From contig NZ_CP132203.1 in assembly GCF_030719035.1 (NCBI RefSeq), positions 434,001-498,000 of the forward strand: DNA of 64,000 nt, read 5' to 3'. This stretch comes from Hahella sp. HNIBRBA332 (GTDB taxonomy: Bacteria > Pseudomonadota > Gammaproteobacteria > Pseudomonadales > Oleiphilaceae). This document shows positions 33,245 through 42,068 of this stretch, piece by piece (the stretch's first letter is position 1; each line of letters begins with the position of its first letter). Under the pieces are notes generated by a model, which had not been told where the DNA came from, made no database searches, and saw only the letters and a list, made by a program, of their open reading frames with translations. The translations under genes and the position numbers were made by a program.

Positions 33245-34564
33245 CTACACCGTCTGCGCCAGGGCGTTCAGGGTGGCTTGGAAGTCGCACTTTTCGTCCG
33301 TCGCCTGTTTCAGAAAGCCGCGGATACGGTCGATCTTGGCGATGGCCTCGTCCGCCAGGGGATCGCTGCCGCGCTGGTATTCGCCGATTTTCACCAACAG
33401 CTCCACGTCCACATACTTGGCCATCAGCTCACGCATTTTGCCCGCCGCCTGGCGATGCTCAGGACTGGTGATGGCGGTCATTACCCGGCTGGTGCTGGCG
33501 AGCACGTCGATAGCGGGATAGTGGTTGGCGGCGGCCAGCTTGCGTGACAAAACGATGTGGCCGTCAAGAATGGAGCGCACTTCATCCGCGATGGGCTCGG
33601 ACATATCGTCCCCCTCCACCAGAACGGTGTAGAGCGCGGTAATGGAGCCCTTGTCGTTGAAGCCCACTCGTTCCAGCAGCTTGGGCAGGGTGGCGAACAC
33701 GGAGGGCGGAAAACCGCGGCGGGTGGGCGGTTCGCCCGCCGCCAGGCCGATCTCCCTCTGCGCCCTTGCGAAACGGGTCACCGAGTCCATCAGCAAGAGG
33801 ACTTTTTGTCCTTGATCACGGAAATATTCGGCGATGGTGGTGGCCACGTACGCGGCCTTGGCGCGCTCCATGGAGGGTCGATCCGAGGTCGATATCACCA
33901 GTACTGAGCGGGCCAGACCCTCCGGCCCCAGGTTATGCTCGATAAACTCCCGCACCTCGCGGCCCCGTTCTCCGATCAGGGCGATAACGATGACGTCCAC
34001 GTCCGCGCCCATGACCAGCATGGACAGCAACGTACTCTTACCGCCGCCGGCGGCCGCGAACACGCCCATCCGCTGGCCTTCGCCGCAGGTGAGCAAACCG
34101 TCCAAAGCGCGTACGCCGAGACTGAGTGGTTCGCAGATCATGCGGCGCATCATGGGAGAGGGCGCGTCGGCGTAAACCGGGTAGAGCTTCAGGTCTGAGG
34201 GAAAGTCCGCGTTTTTACCATCCATCGGATTGCCCATGCCGTCCAGCACGCGCCCCAGCAGATGAGGGCCAACGGCGATGTGATGGGATTGGCCGGTAGT
34301 GATCACTTCCGTGGCGGTGGAAATGCCCAGCATGTCGCCCATCGGGGTCAGCAGCGCTTCTTTTTCCTGAAACCCCACCACTTCGGCGAGCAATCGCGGG
34401 GCGCCTGCGGACTCCAGGTAGCAAAGCTCGCCAATTTGCGCGCCGGGAACAATCGCCCGGATGATGGTGCCGACCACATTGGTCACCCGGCCCCGCAGGC
34501 CGACCGGTTGCACCTCGGCGATGGCCGAGCGCAGGTCTGATAACACATGGCTCAACTGGCTCAC
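33245..34564 (-). CDS. sctN: Type III secretion ATPase SctN
   Basis: A 439-residue hexameric ATPase (YscN/PscN, FliI-like) that strips chaperones and unfolds substrates at the base of the injectisome. Walker A is AAGGGKST with Lys176; Walker B is KVLLLMDSVTRFA, followed by REIGLAAGEPPTRRGFPPSV, a signature of secretion ATPases. The N terminus is the F1-like beta barrel. First gene of the minus-strand sctN-U operon and divergent from sctW with a very short intergenic gap. Confidence 0.97.
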   Translation of the reverse strand: MSQLSHVLSDLRSAIAEVQPVGLRGRVTNVVGTIIRAIVPGAQIGELCYLESAGAPRLLAEVVGFQEKEALLTPMGDMLGISTATEVITTGQSHHIAVGPHLLGRVLDGMGNPMDGKNADFPSDLKLYPVYADAPSPMMRRMICEPLSLGVRALDGLLTCGEGQRMGVFAAAGGGKSTLLSMLVMGADVDVIVIALIGERGREVREFIEHNLGPEGLARSVLVISTSDRPSMERAKAAYVATTIAEYFRDQGQKVLLLMDSVTRFARAQREIGLAAGEPPTRRGFPPSVFATLPKLLERVGFNDKGSITALYTVLVEGDDMSEPIADEVRSILDGHIVLSRKLAAANHYPAIDVLASTSRVMTAITSPEHRQAAGKMRELMAKYVDVELLVKIGEYQRGSDPLADEAIAKIDRIRGFLKQATDEKCDFQATLNALAQTV

Positions 34565-34639
34565 GTTCGACTCCTTTAAGCGGAAATTAACTTGCGCAGA
34601 AAAACTTTCTTCTTATGGGTGTTACCAACAGGGAGAAAG

Positions 34640-35800
34640 TTGCATGTTCAATTGCCGGAGATCGCAAACTTGAGTGAGCAAATCGTCAACCGGACCAGCG
34701 CTCCTGTCCTGCAGAGCGGGTCGATGTCCACGAATGAAGCCGTTGCCCGGCAGGGCAAGCTGCACGGGGAAAATGTGCAGGTGAAGCAGAGCGCGTCCTC
34801 TTTGTTGGAAGACGCCAAAGAGGAAGTGTCCCTTCTGTTCAAGGAGCGAGCGGAGAAAACGTTGGCGCGACGGGAAATGTCCACCGGCAAGAAAGAGAAC
34901 ACACAGCAGATCCTGATCGAGAAAATTAGGGAAATGATGGATCAGGTTCCGGACTTGCTGAAGAACGTCAAAATGAAAGTGCTCATTGAGCGCATGGCCA
35001 GTAATTTTCCTTCCACTCCCCAGCAATTGATGCGGCGGCTGGAGGAATTCTCCAAAGATCCAACGCTGCAGTTCGTGGCCTTGCAGGTGTTGGAAAAAGA
35101 GGCCAAGGCTGGCGGCGCGGATAAGGCGGAGCAGTTGAAGCTGATTCAAAACGCCGCCACGGAACTGATGAACACCAAAGGCGAGTCGGTGCGAGCGGGA
35201 CTGAACGTATCGCTCACCGCTTCTGAATTCGCCGACCGCCTGAAGACGGACGTCCAGCTGCTGCGGGACGCCTACCGTGATGCGGTGCTGAACTACGGCG
35301 GCATTACTCAGACTTATCGCACTATTGTGGAACGCCACAAAGGGCGTCCATTTGAAACCGTGCGCAAATTTCTGATGAAAGCCCTGGGCGCGGATTACAA
35401 CGCGCAGGGCCCTTCCATTGAGCCGTCGCGACTCAAGGCCATCATGGACGACATGTATGCTCTCAAGCTGCTGGGCGGCGTGCATGAGCAATGCTGCGAC
35501 ATTATGGGAACCATGCGCGATATTTACGAGCAGCGCGACTGCAAAGACGGCCAGGACCTGATGGGCAAAGTGCTGGACATCAAGGACATGGACTGGGTGC
35601 AGCCGTCCCAGATCGCCTCCATTCCGATGGAAATGAACGTGCAGGGCATTGAAAACCAGATCTACCTGTTGCGGGAAGTGGACACGGTGTTTCGTGAAAT
35701 TCCAGAAAAAACCTACAACGACCCCGCCGATAGGGAGCGCCTGCTGGGCGTCTCCAGAGAAGCCCTTGAGCAGTTGTTCATCAAGGAGCAGGAAGAATGA
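34640..35800 (+). CDS. sctW: Gatekeeper SctW (YopN and TyeA regions in one chain)
   Basis: Prevents early effector release until host contact. Residues matching YopN run from PEIANLSEQIVNRT (compare PEIASSQIVNQT in YopN) through a coiled segment (VSLLFKERAEKTLARRE) and LLRDAYRDAVLNYGGI. The last ~100 residues (DDMYALKLLGGV to FREIPEKTY, then RERLLGVSREALEQLF) correspond to TyeA, a separate gene in Yersinia. The fused form resembles MxiC/InvE and chlamydial CopN. The start is uncertain: the frame opens at TTG 34592, TTG 34640 has AGGGAG close upstream and keeps PEIA, TTG 34670 also has a ribosome site. The only well-placed ATG (34644) is out of frame. Confidence 0.85.
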   Translation: MHVQLPEIANLSEQIVNRTSAPVLQSGSMSTNEAVARQGKLHGENVQVKQSASSLLEDAKEEVSLLFKERAEKTLARREMSTGKKENTQQILIEKIREMMDQVPDLLKNVKMKVLIERMASNFPSTPQQLMRRLEEFSKDPTLQFVALQVLEKEAKAGGADKAEQLKLIQNAATELMNTKGESVRAGLNVSLTASEFADRLKTDVQLLRDAYRDAVLNYGGITQTYRTIVERHKGRPFETVRKFLMKALGADYNAQGPSIEPSRLKAIMDDMYALKLLGGVHEQCCDIMGTMRDIYEQRDCKDGQDLMGKVLDIKDMDWVQPSQIASIPMEMNVQGIENQIYLLREVDTVFREIPEKTYNDPADRERLLGVSREALEQLFIKEQEE

Positions 35801-35843
35801 GAGTGGGGCGACGATCAATTCAGAACAGGAGTGAGTCGAAATA

Positions 35844-36221
35844 ATGAATGCAATTCACAACATGTTGAGCGCCTACGGCCGCAGCATGGGCGTCAATGGC
35901 GTGGGAGACGGCGTTACTGCACTGAGTTACGAAACCGGCGAGCGCATTACCCTCGACCAGCGCGACGATTGTCTGGCGGTGTCGCTCAGCTACGAATTGC
36001 CGGAGTTTGAGGTGGACGAAGTCGCCGAAAAGCTGCTGCAACTGACCCACTATCAAACATCTACGGATTATCAGATTCAGCCTGGCCTGATGGGGGAAGG
36101 GCGTCTGGTGATGACGATTTGCATGAGCGCTTCCGAGGCGTCCATTGACTTCCTGGACGGCGCTATTCGTCGACTGCGTTATCGCTATCAGGAACTGACC
36201 GGCAAGCTGGGTAATCTCTGA
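35844..36221 (+). CDS. sycN: SycN-like chaperone of the gatekeeper
   Basis: A 125-residue CesT-fold chaperone in the sycN position directly after sctW. The pattern matches SycN: short N-terminal helix (IHNMLSAYGRSMGV), strands ERITLDQRDDCLAVSLSYEL, and a helix ending in DFLDGAIRRLRYRYQEL. In Yersinia, SycN and YscB together bind the YopN N terminus; a YscB-like protein is encoded at 15504. Its stop overlaps the next start (TGATG), so translation is probably coupled. Confidence 0.8.
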   Translation: MNAIHNMLSAYGRSMGVNGVGDGVTALSYETGERITLDQRDDCLAVSLSYELPEFEVDEVAEKLLQLTHYQTSTDYQIQPGLMGEGRLVMTICMSASEASIDFLDGAIRRLRYRYQELTGKLGNL

Positions 36222-36517
36222 TGGATGTCATTCTGAGCTTGCCCTGGCCGCTGCGTCCGGAAGCGGAGAAAGCGTTTCTGATGCGCTGCCGCGAGTTGGC
36301 GGAGCAGGGCGAAGAGCGGGTGCTTATCCGTTGTGACGAGACGCCGCATCCTTCCACTCGGGTGCTGACCCTGCTGTTGAACATCGCTCATCTGGCTCCT
36401 TACGGGCCGCCTCAATGGCGGGTGATCGACGCGCAGGAGAATCTGCTGGAGGCGCTCAGACTGACCGGGCTTGACCACTGGTTTAAAAACGGGACGGACG
36501 AGGAGGCTATCGCATGA
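36221..36517 (+). CDS. STAS-like small protein inserted between sycN and sctX
   Basis: A 98-residue protein that has no counterpart at this place in Yersinia or Pseudomonas. The C-terminal half (STRVLTLLLNIAHLA, then QWRVIDAQENLLEALRLTGL and DHWF) follows the pattern of STAS domains of anti-sigma-factor antagonists, in which a Ser or Thr is often the switch residue; Ser/Thr residues near 45-46 are in about the right place. It overlaps sycN (TGATG) and sctX (ATGA), so it is made together with the export gate genes. A role in partner switching with the local regulators is an attractive inference. Family membership is tentative. Confidence 0.55.
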   Translation: MDVILSLPWPLRPEAEKAFLMRCRELAEQGEERVLIRCDETPHPSTRVLTLLLNIAHLAPYGPPQWRVIDAQENLLEALRLTGLDHWFKNGTDEEAIA

Positions 36518-36891
36518 ACAACATTTCTTTGCGCTCCAATATTGAAGGGCTTTCCCTTTATAACGCGGCGGATGAGCGCCAGTTGCCGTCGCGCAAGAAA
36601 TTCACGCCCGCGGGCGGTCAGGTGGTGTCGCATCTGCGCCAGTTGTACAGCAAAGGGGAGGAGTCCTCTTTACTGGACTCTTTCGTCAAACCTCAGGTCA
36701 GTTCTGAAAGCTTGCTGTCGCCGGTGGACTTTGAACGTCAGTACGGGGAAGTGCGTGGGCTGTTCCAAAAGCTGGCGCAGCAGTCCCCGGAGGATCGTGA
36801 GTTGTTCAGCAAGGCGGAGAAAATCTTGCGGGATAATCAGGACGACATCCGTTACCTCAATCAGTATCGCAATGCGTTAATCGAGGCCTAG
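36514..36891 (+). CDS. sctX: SctX, export-gate associated early substrate
   Basis: A 125-residue YscX/PscX homologue, found only in Ysc-type systems. The matched core is PAGGQVVSHLRQLYSKGEES (compare GHPVEPHLERLYP in YscX) followed by a helical C terminus with FERQYGEVRGLFQKLAQQ and DDIRYLNQYRNAL. YscX binds YscY and the export gate SctV, and is itself secreted. It begins inside the stop of the STAS-like gene and lies 4 bp before sctY. Confidence 0.85.
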   Translation: MNNISLRSNIEGLSLYNAADERQLPSRKKFTPAGGQVVSHLRQLYSKGEESSLLDSFVKPQVSSESLLSPVDFERQYGEVRGLFQKLAQQSPEDRELFSKAEKILRDNQDDIRYLNQYRNALIEA

Positions 36892-36895
36892 ACGG

Positions 36896-37252
36896 ATGAG
36901 TGAACCTCTCTCCCTCAGTCCCGCCAACCGTGAATGGTTGCTGGCGCTGGCGTTCGTGTATCTGCAACAGAACCATCATAAGAAGGCGCTGACCCTGTTG
37001 CAGGCCACCGCCAAACTCTGTCCTGAGGACGTTTATGTGACGCGAGGACTTGCTTTCGCCTGCCTGAAGGCGGCGCGCTACAAGGATGCGCTGACCCTGA
37101 GCGACCGCAGCCTTCGTGAGCTGGGCGTGAAGCAGGAGACGGCGCCGTTTCTCTTGATACGCAGTCACGCGCTGTGGGCGTTGGAGCGTCCAGAGGAAGC
37201 GCGTAAAAGCCTGAAGAAATATCATCAACTAACAAGGAACTCTGTCGTATGA
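36896..37252 (+). CDS. sctY: SctY, TPR chaperone of SctX
   Basis: A 118-residue YscY/PscY homologue made of TPR-like helices: WLLALAFVYLQQNHHKKALTL, then DVYVTRGLAFACLKAARYKD and RSHALWALERPEEARKSL. YscY binds YscX and the cytoplasmic ring of SctV. Its stop overlaps the sctV start (ATGA), placing it directly upstream of its partner. Confidence 0.88.
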   Translation: MSEPLSLSPANREWLLALAFVYLQQNHHKKALTLLQATAKLCPEDVYVTRGLAFACLKAARYKDALTLSDRSLRELGVKQETAPFLLIRSHALWALERPEEARKSLKKYHQLTRNSVV

Positions 37253-39321
37253 GTAGAGGAGCTTCTGTTCTGAGCGCGCTCAGCCAGCGCAACGACGTAG
37301 TGCTGGCGATTTTCCTGGTGGGCATTATCTTTATGATGATTCTGCCCATGCCTACCATGCTGGTGGATGTGATGATCGCCCTCAACATGGGGGTATCGGT
37401 GATACTTCTGATGCTGGCGCTTTACATCAAGTCGCCGCTGGATTTCTCCGTGTTTCCGTCCATGTTGTTGATCACCACCATGTTCCGGCTGGCGTTGTCG
37501 ATCACCACCACGCGGCTGATTCTGCTGCAGGCGGATGCGGGGCAGATCGTCTACACCTTTGGTAATTTCGTCGTCGGCGGCAATTTGGTGGTGGGCGGCG
37601 TTATCTTCCTTATTCTGACCATCGTGCAGTTCCTGGTTATCACCAAGGGGTCTGAACGGGTGGCGGAAGTCAGTGCGCGTTTCTCTCTGGACTCCATGCC
37701 AGGCAAGCAAATGAGTATTGACGGCGACATGCGCGCCGGAGTGATCGATATGGACGAGGCCCGCGTCAGACGCGCTAAAGTAGAGAAGGAAAGTCAGCTC
37801 TACGGTTCCATGGACGGCGCCATGAAATTCGTTAAAGGCGACGCGATTGCGGGCTTGATCATCACCGCGGTTAACATTCTCGGCGGTATCCTGGTTGGGG
37901 TGACGCAAAACGGCCTGAGCGCCGGCGACGCCGCCGCCATCTATTCGGTGCTGACCATCGGCGATGGTTTGGTGGCGCAGATACCCGCTCTGTTTATCTC
38001 CATCACCGCCGGTTTTATCGTTACTCGCGTGTCCACGGACGAGTCGGAAAACCTGGGGCGCGATATTGGCGGCCAGATCGGCGCGCAACCCAAAGCCTTA
38101 TTCATCGGCGGCGCCTTGCTGTTGGGCTTCGCTATGATTCCGGGCTTCCCCACCATGGTCTTTCTGGTGCTGGCGGGGTTGATCTGCTCCGTGGGCTTTA
38201 TCATGAGCCGTAAAGCCAAACACGCCGACACAGATGATGACGACATCCCCGCCATGGCGGCGGCGGGACAGACTCGATCTCCCAGCAAGACTCCGGAGAA
38301 GGATGACTTTTCTCCGACGGTGCCGCTATTGCTGGACGTGGCGGCCTCCTGTCAGCAAATGCTGAAGCCTTCTGAACTGAACGCGGAGCTGTACCGCGTG
38401 AGACGCGCGCTGTATCTGGATCTTGGCGTGCCATTTCCGGGTATTCACCTGCGCTTCAACGAGAGCATGAAGGACGGCGAATACACCATTCTGATGCATG
38501 AAGTGCCGGTGGCGCAGGGGCGTTTGCCCGCAGATAAAGTTGTTGTGTTGCAGGATCAGGAACAGTTGGACATTCTTGGCATCCCCCATCAACAGGGTGA
38601 ACTGGCGATGTCCGCCAATCCTTATTGGGTGGAGAAGTCCCATGCTCCCGCGATGGAAAACGCCGGCATTGAATACCTGGATGCGCCGCGACTGTTGATT
38701 TATCACCTGTCTTTTATTTTGAAGCGCTACGCCAGCGAGTTTATTGGCTTGCAGGAATGCCGCTACCTGTTGGATCAGATGGAGGGTCAGTATGGCGATC
38801 TGGTGAAGGAAGTGCAGCGCGTCGTACCGATTCAGCGTATTGCAGAAATCCTGCAGCGGCTGGTGTCGGAGGATATCTCCATCCGTAACCTGCGCGCCAT
38901 CATGGAAGCTTTGGTGGAGTGGGGCCAGAAGGAAAAAGATACGGTGCTGTTGACGGAGTACGTACGCAAGAGCCTGAGCCGTTACATCAGCTATAAGTTC
39001 TGCAACGGCCAGAATGTCTTGCCTGCCTATATGCTGGACCAGGATCTGGAAGAATCCATTCGCGGCGGCATCAGACAGACGTCTTCCGGCGCTTATCTGG
39101 CGCTTGACCCTGACACCACGCAGAATTTCATCAATGAACTGCACCGGGAAGTCGGGGATCTGGACGCTTTGCAGCACAAGCCGGTGTTATTGGTGTCCAT
39201 GGATATTCGCCGCTATGTCAGAAAGATGATCGAACGTGATTTCTTTGAGCTGTGCGTGTTGTCCTATCAAGAGTTAACCCAGGACATCACGGTGCAACCG
39301 ATCAGCCGTATTTGTCTGTAA
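37249..39321 (+). CDS. sctV: Export gate SctV (LcrD family)
   Basis: A 690-residue inner-membrane protein (YscV/LcrD/PcrD, FlhA-like) that forms the nonameric export gate. Seven to eight membrane helices lie in residues 15-325, with the conserved loop VAEVSARFSLDSMPGKQMSI and GDAIAGLIITAVNILGG (FHIPEP signature region). The cytoplasmic ring domain covers about 350-690 (LRRALYLDLGVPFPGIHL type start, ENISIRNLRAIMEALVEW-like helix). It is the last gene of the sctW operon and is followed by a terminator. Confidence 0.97.
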   Translation: MSRGASVLSALSQRNDVVLAIFLVGIIFMMILPMPTMLVDVMIALNMGVSVILLMLALYIKSPLDFSVFPSMLLITTMFRLALSITTTRLILLQADAGQIVYTFGNFVVGGNLVVGGVIFLILTIVQFLVITKGSERVAEVSARFSLDSMPGKQMSIDGDMRAGVIDMDEARVRRAKVEKESQLYGSMDGAMKFVKGDAIAGLIITAVNILGGILVGVTQNGLSAGDAAAIYSVLTIGDGLVAQIPALFISITAGFIVTRVSTDESENLGRDIGGQIGAQPKALFIGGALLLGFAMIPGFPTMVFLVLAGLICSVGFIMSRKAKHADTDDDDIPAMAAAGQTRSPSKTPEKDDFSPTVPLLLDVAASCQQMLKPSELNAELYRVRRALYLDLGVPFPGIHLRFNESMKDGEYTILMHEVPVAQGRLPADKVVVLQDQEQLDILGIPHQQGELAMSANPYWVEKSHAPAMENAGIEYLDAPRLLIYHLSFILKRYASEFIGLQECRYLLDQMEGQYGDLVKEVQRVVPIQRIAEILQRLVSEDISIRNLRAIMEALVEWGQKEKDTVLLTEYVRKSLSRYISYKFCNGQNVLPAYMLDQDLEESIRGGIRQTSSGAYLALDPDTTQNFINELHREVGDLDALQHKPVLLVSMDIRRYVRKMIERDFFELCVLSYQELTQDITVQPISRICL

Positions 39322-39342
39322 TCCTCATCGAGCTAAACACCG

Positions 39343-39373
39343 AGAGCGGTGGAAATCCTCCATCGCTCTTTTT
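39343..39373 (+). terminator. Rho-independent terminator after sctV
   Basis: AGAGCGGTGGA pairs with TCCATCGCTCT (11 bp, one wobble) around a 5-nt loop and runs into TTTTTC. It lies 21 bp past the sctV stop, so the translocon genes have their own promoter. Confidence 0.85.
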
Positions 39374-39586
39374 CTTTCCGCTTTAATCCCTCTCTCCAAA
39401 ACCTCTCCCCCAACTCGCCCAAATAGCGTCGCTATTCCCAATTTAGACGCAAATATTCCCAAAAACAGCGACTTTTTACGTCTTTCCGTTACTCAACTCA
39501 TGATCCTCTCCGTAAATCGCGACGGTGATCCCCAAGCGGTATAGCGAGAGGGTTATTCATGACTAAATCAAAGTGAGGTTAAAGCT
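39374..39586 (+). promoter_or_regulatory. Presumed promoter region of the translocon operon
   Basis: 213 bp between the sctV terminator and the lcrG-like start, with no gene. A-rich tracts occur near 39455-39470. No match to the ExsA or hrp-box consensus could be made with confidence. Confidence 0.45.
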
Positions 39587-39886
39587 ATGAGCCAGACATT
39601 TACGGATGTAGAGGTGGAGAAAACGCTGGCGGAGTCCGAAGCGTTGATCTGGAAAGCGGAAAATATGCGTGAGCAGGGAGACAAGTTGTTTCAATCCCTG
39701 GGCATTCCCCGAGGCAGCGCTCAGAAGATATTGAATCACCCACTGGCTTCCGAAGGGTTCAAGCAGCAGGGAATGGAGCAACTACAGGAATGGCGGGATG
39801 AAATCACCGAGATCATGAAGACCGGTAGCCGTACGACTGCTCCCATCAAGCGCAAAAAATCCAACCGCAATCTCCTGGCGATATAG
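39587..39886 (+). CDS. lcrG: LcrG-like secretion regulator
   Basis: A 99-residue charged helical protein, first in the translocon operon, the place of lcrG/pcrG. LcrG binds the tip protein and blocks secretion from inside the cell. Shared features with Yersinia LcrG are the early helix (VEKTLAESEALIWKAENM against DKTLKQAELAIADSDH), the LGIPRGSAQKIL helix cap, and a basic tail (APIKRKKSNRNLL against RPRKPTMMRGQII). GAGG lies 8 bases before the ATG. Similarity is modest, but position, length and layout agree. Confidence 0.72.
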   Translation: MSQTFTDVEVEKTLAESEALIWKAENMREQGDKLFQSLGIPRGSAQKILNHPLASEGFKQQGMEQLQEWRDEITEIMKTGSRTTAPIKRKKSNRNLLAI

Positions 39887-39931
39887 CCCTCAGCTTTTTC
39901 GGTCTTTCATATTTAATACGAGGAAATTGAG

Positions 39932-40480
39932 ATGACTACAGTCAATCCAACCAACAACCATAACGTTAATCCATACGAGACCACCTCGGAAACCACGCCC
40001 ACTGGCGATCCCAAGAACGCGTCCAAATTCGACGATACCAATATGGATCCGTTTACAAGGATTATGCTGCTGCAGGAAGAGCGCGTTGGTTTGCTGGATG
40101 GCCAGGTTAAATCCCAAAGCGAACGGATGCAGAGCATCAATACGGAAATCAAGGACTACGGCAAAACTATTTCGATGGTGAACGACAAGTCTGCATCCCT
40201 GAAAAAAGGGGAGGACAAGCTCACGCTGACTGACGCTGAAGTCAACGAGCTGAAGTCAAAAGGCGTCGATGTCCAAGGCAACGAAGTCAGCAAAGATCAG
40301 CTGAACTCTTTTTCGGAAACCCTGAAGCAAAAGCGGGACGGTCTTAACAACGATTCACAAATGGAAATGATTCGCCTGCAGGGCCTGATCAATAAGCAGC
40401 AGCAGGCTTACCAGTTGATGACCAACATTCAGAAGAAAGAGCACGACACCATCATGGCGACCATCAACAAGATCAACTGA
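39932..40480 (+). CDS. sctA: Short needle-tip protein, EspA/SseB-like rather than LcrV-like
   Basis: Holds the lcrV position but is only 182 residues, against 326 for LcrV, and lacks its globular domains. The first ~35 residues are polar and flexible. A long helix follows (FTRIMLLQEERVGLLDGQVK onwards, about 41-90), then a short middle segment and a C-terminal helix (about 138-182) whose pattern (NNDSQMEMIRLQGLINKQQQ) resembles the C-terminal helix of EspA, SseB and Bsp22, small tip or filament proteins. It is followed by a SycD-type chaperone and two translocators, so a tip or filament role is the most likely. The family call is by pattern. Confidence 0.62.
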   Translation: MTTVNPTNNHNVNPYETTSETTPTGDPKNASKFDDTNMDPFTRIMLLQEERVGLLDGQVKSQSERMQSINTEIKDYGKTISMVNDKSASLKKGEDKLTLTDAEVNELKSKGVDVQGNEVSKDQLNSFSETLKQKRDGLNNDSQMEMIRLQGLINKQQQAYQLMTNIQKKEHDTIMATINKIN

Positions 40481-40533
40481 TGGCCTGCGTGTGTTCTGAA
40501 CACACAGAACTTAATCAGTAAAGGAGACATTCC

Positions 40534-41052
40534 GTGGCTGAATCAGCACAAGCATTACAAACAGACGCAGACGCCCGCTTTGAAGCGCTCCTGGAGTCGG
40601 TGGTGCATGGTCACGCAACCTTGGGCGAGATCAAGGGGATCACCGACAATGAATTGGAGGCGGTCTACACGGTGGCGTACAACCTGTATCGACAGAATCG
40701 CAACGGGGAGTCGGAAAAGCTGTTCCGTTTCCTATGCCTGTATGGGCATTTAGACAAGCGATTCTGGATGGGGTTGGGCGCCTGTCTGCAGCAACAGCAG
40801 AAGTATGAGGAAGCTGTGCAGGCGTATTCATACATGGCCATTCTGGATGTGGAAAATCCTCATCCCCCTATGCATGCGGCGTTTTGCTATCTGGCATTGA
40901 ACGATCTGGAGAAGGCGGAAAGCGGCATTGAAGCAGCGTTGCATTGGGCGGGCGATAAGGAGCAATACTCCCAGGTGCGCGCCAAGGCTGAGCTTCTACG
41001 CTCGGTACTGCAACAGAAAAAGGAGGGCCTGGCCAATGGTAACGGCGGTTGA
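40534..41052 (+). CDS. sycD: SycD/LcrH class II chaperone of the translocators
   Basis: A 172-residue TPR chaperone that keeps the two pore-forming translocators soluble and apart. Three TPR-like repeats are seen, including VAYNLYRQNRNGESEKLFRF, FWMGLGACLQQQQKYEEAVQ and HAAFCYLALNDLEKAESGIE, all very close to the LcrH/PcrH pattern. It starts at GTG with AAGGAG 6 bases upstream. The translocator gene sctE begins inside its 3' end. Confidence 0.93.
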   Translation: MAESAQALQTDADARFEALLESVVHGHATLGEIKGITDNELEAVYTVAYNLYRQNRNGESEKLFRFLCLYGHLDKRFWMGLGACLQQQQKYEEAVQAYSYMAILDVENPHPPMHAAFCYLALNDLEKAESGIEAALHWAGDKEQYSQVRAKAELLRSVLQQKKEGLANGNGG

Positions 41053-42058
41053 AAATCAACATTTCAGTTATCCGATAGGCAATTCAGAGGATCAGGATGT
41101 ACAGATTTCTGGTCAGAAAAAGGTCGGTTCGCCGCAGATCTCGCTTAACGTGCAGGATCCGCAGTCCGGCCCAACGCAAAATACATCGGGCAAGTCCTTT
41201 GCTCCGGATCTGGAGCGACCGCAACCCCGCTCATCCGATGAATTGGTGGCGTTGTTATTGACGATAAAGTCCAAGTCCAGCAATGAGCAGATCGCCTCTT
41301 CCCAGCAGGACATTCAGCTGAACCGGACCAAGCAGAACCAAAAGCATGATGAAATGCTGGAGCAGATACAGAAATCCATCGAAGCCGGCGATAAGGCTAA
41401 AAAAGGCGGTTTGTTCGGCAAGATTTTCGGATGGATAGCCAACATTGCGACGGCGATCGCCGGCGCGGTCATGATCGCAACCGGGGTGGGGGCCGTTGCG
41501 GGCGCAGCCATGTTGGCGTTGGCGGTGGATTCAATGGTGGGTGCGGCCACCGGTCACAGCCTGATGGGCGAGATGACCAAAGGGATAGCCAAGGGGTTAC
41601 AGGCCATGGGGATGGACGAGAGTGTCGCCAATATTGTTGCTGGCGTCGTCACCGCAGCTGTAACCGTCGCTGTCTGCGTGGGCGCCAGTATGGCGTCCGC
41701 CGCCAAGGCGGGTTCAGGGTTGATCACCAGATTGGCGTCTTCGCCCGAGCAGATGCAGAAGATCCAGGTTGCAGGCGCCCAGGTGAAGAACATCGCCTCG
41801 GCGACCGCCGGAACTTCCGCTGTAGGCGGCGGCGCGTCTCAGATAACCACTGGCGTATACAAGAAGCAGGCGACCGATGCGCGAGCCAATCAGATGGACA
41901 TGAAGAAAGAGCTCGCCAAGCTGCAGGCGGCCATGGAGGCGGAGCAGGATCGCTTGAAGGAAGTCATCTCCAAGCTGAATGAGGGCGTCAGTCGCATCCT
42001 GCAGATCATGGGGAACGACCACAGCACCCGCATGCAGATCAGCAGGAATATGGTATAG
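41036..42058 (+). CDS. sctE: Major translocator SctE (YopB/EspD family)
   Basis: A 340-residue pore-forming protein that inserts into the host membrane. Two hydrophobic segments are clear at about 140-180 (ANIATAIAGAVMIATGVGAV) and 200-230 (NIVAGVVTAAVTVAVCVGAS), separated by a hairpin linker, as in YopB, PopB and EspD. Charged coiled regions flank them (DMKKELAKLQAAMEAEQDRL near the end). ATG 41036 is preferred because AGGAGG lies 9 bases upstream; the frame opens 36 codons earlier with no such site. It overlaps the end of sycD and precedes sctB. Confidence 0.9.
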   Translation: MVTAVENQHFSYPIGNSEDQDVQISGQKKVGSPQISLNVQDPQSGPTQNTSGKSFAPDLERPQPRSSDELVALLLTIKSKSSNEQIASSQQDIQLNRTKQNQKHDEMLEQIQKSIEAGDKAKKGGLFGKIFGWIANIATAIAGAVMIATGVGAVAGAAMLALAVDSMVGAATGHSLMGEMTKGIAKGLQAMGMDESVANIVAGVVTAAVTVAVCVGASMASAAKAGSGLITRLASSPEQMQKIQVAGAQVKNIASATAGTSAVGGGASQITTGVYKKQATDARANQMDMKKELAKLQAAMEAEQDRLKEVISKLNEGVSRILQIMGNDHSTRMQISRNMV

Positions 42059-42068
42059 GAGACTTTTT

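Noticed and set aside
34622..35818. 398-codon minus-strand frame
   Set aside because: Shadow of sctW.
39440..39500. ExsA-type binding site upstream of the lcrG-like gene
   Set aside because: An A-rich tract followed by GCG is present, but the downstream TGnnA element is missing, and no ExsA homologue is encoded here.
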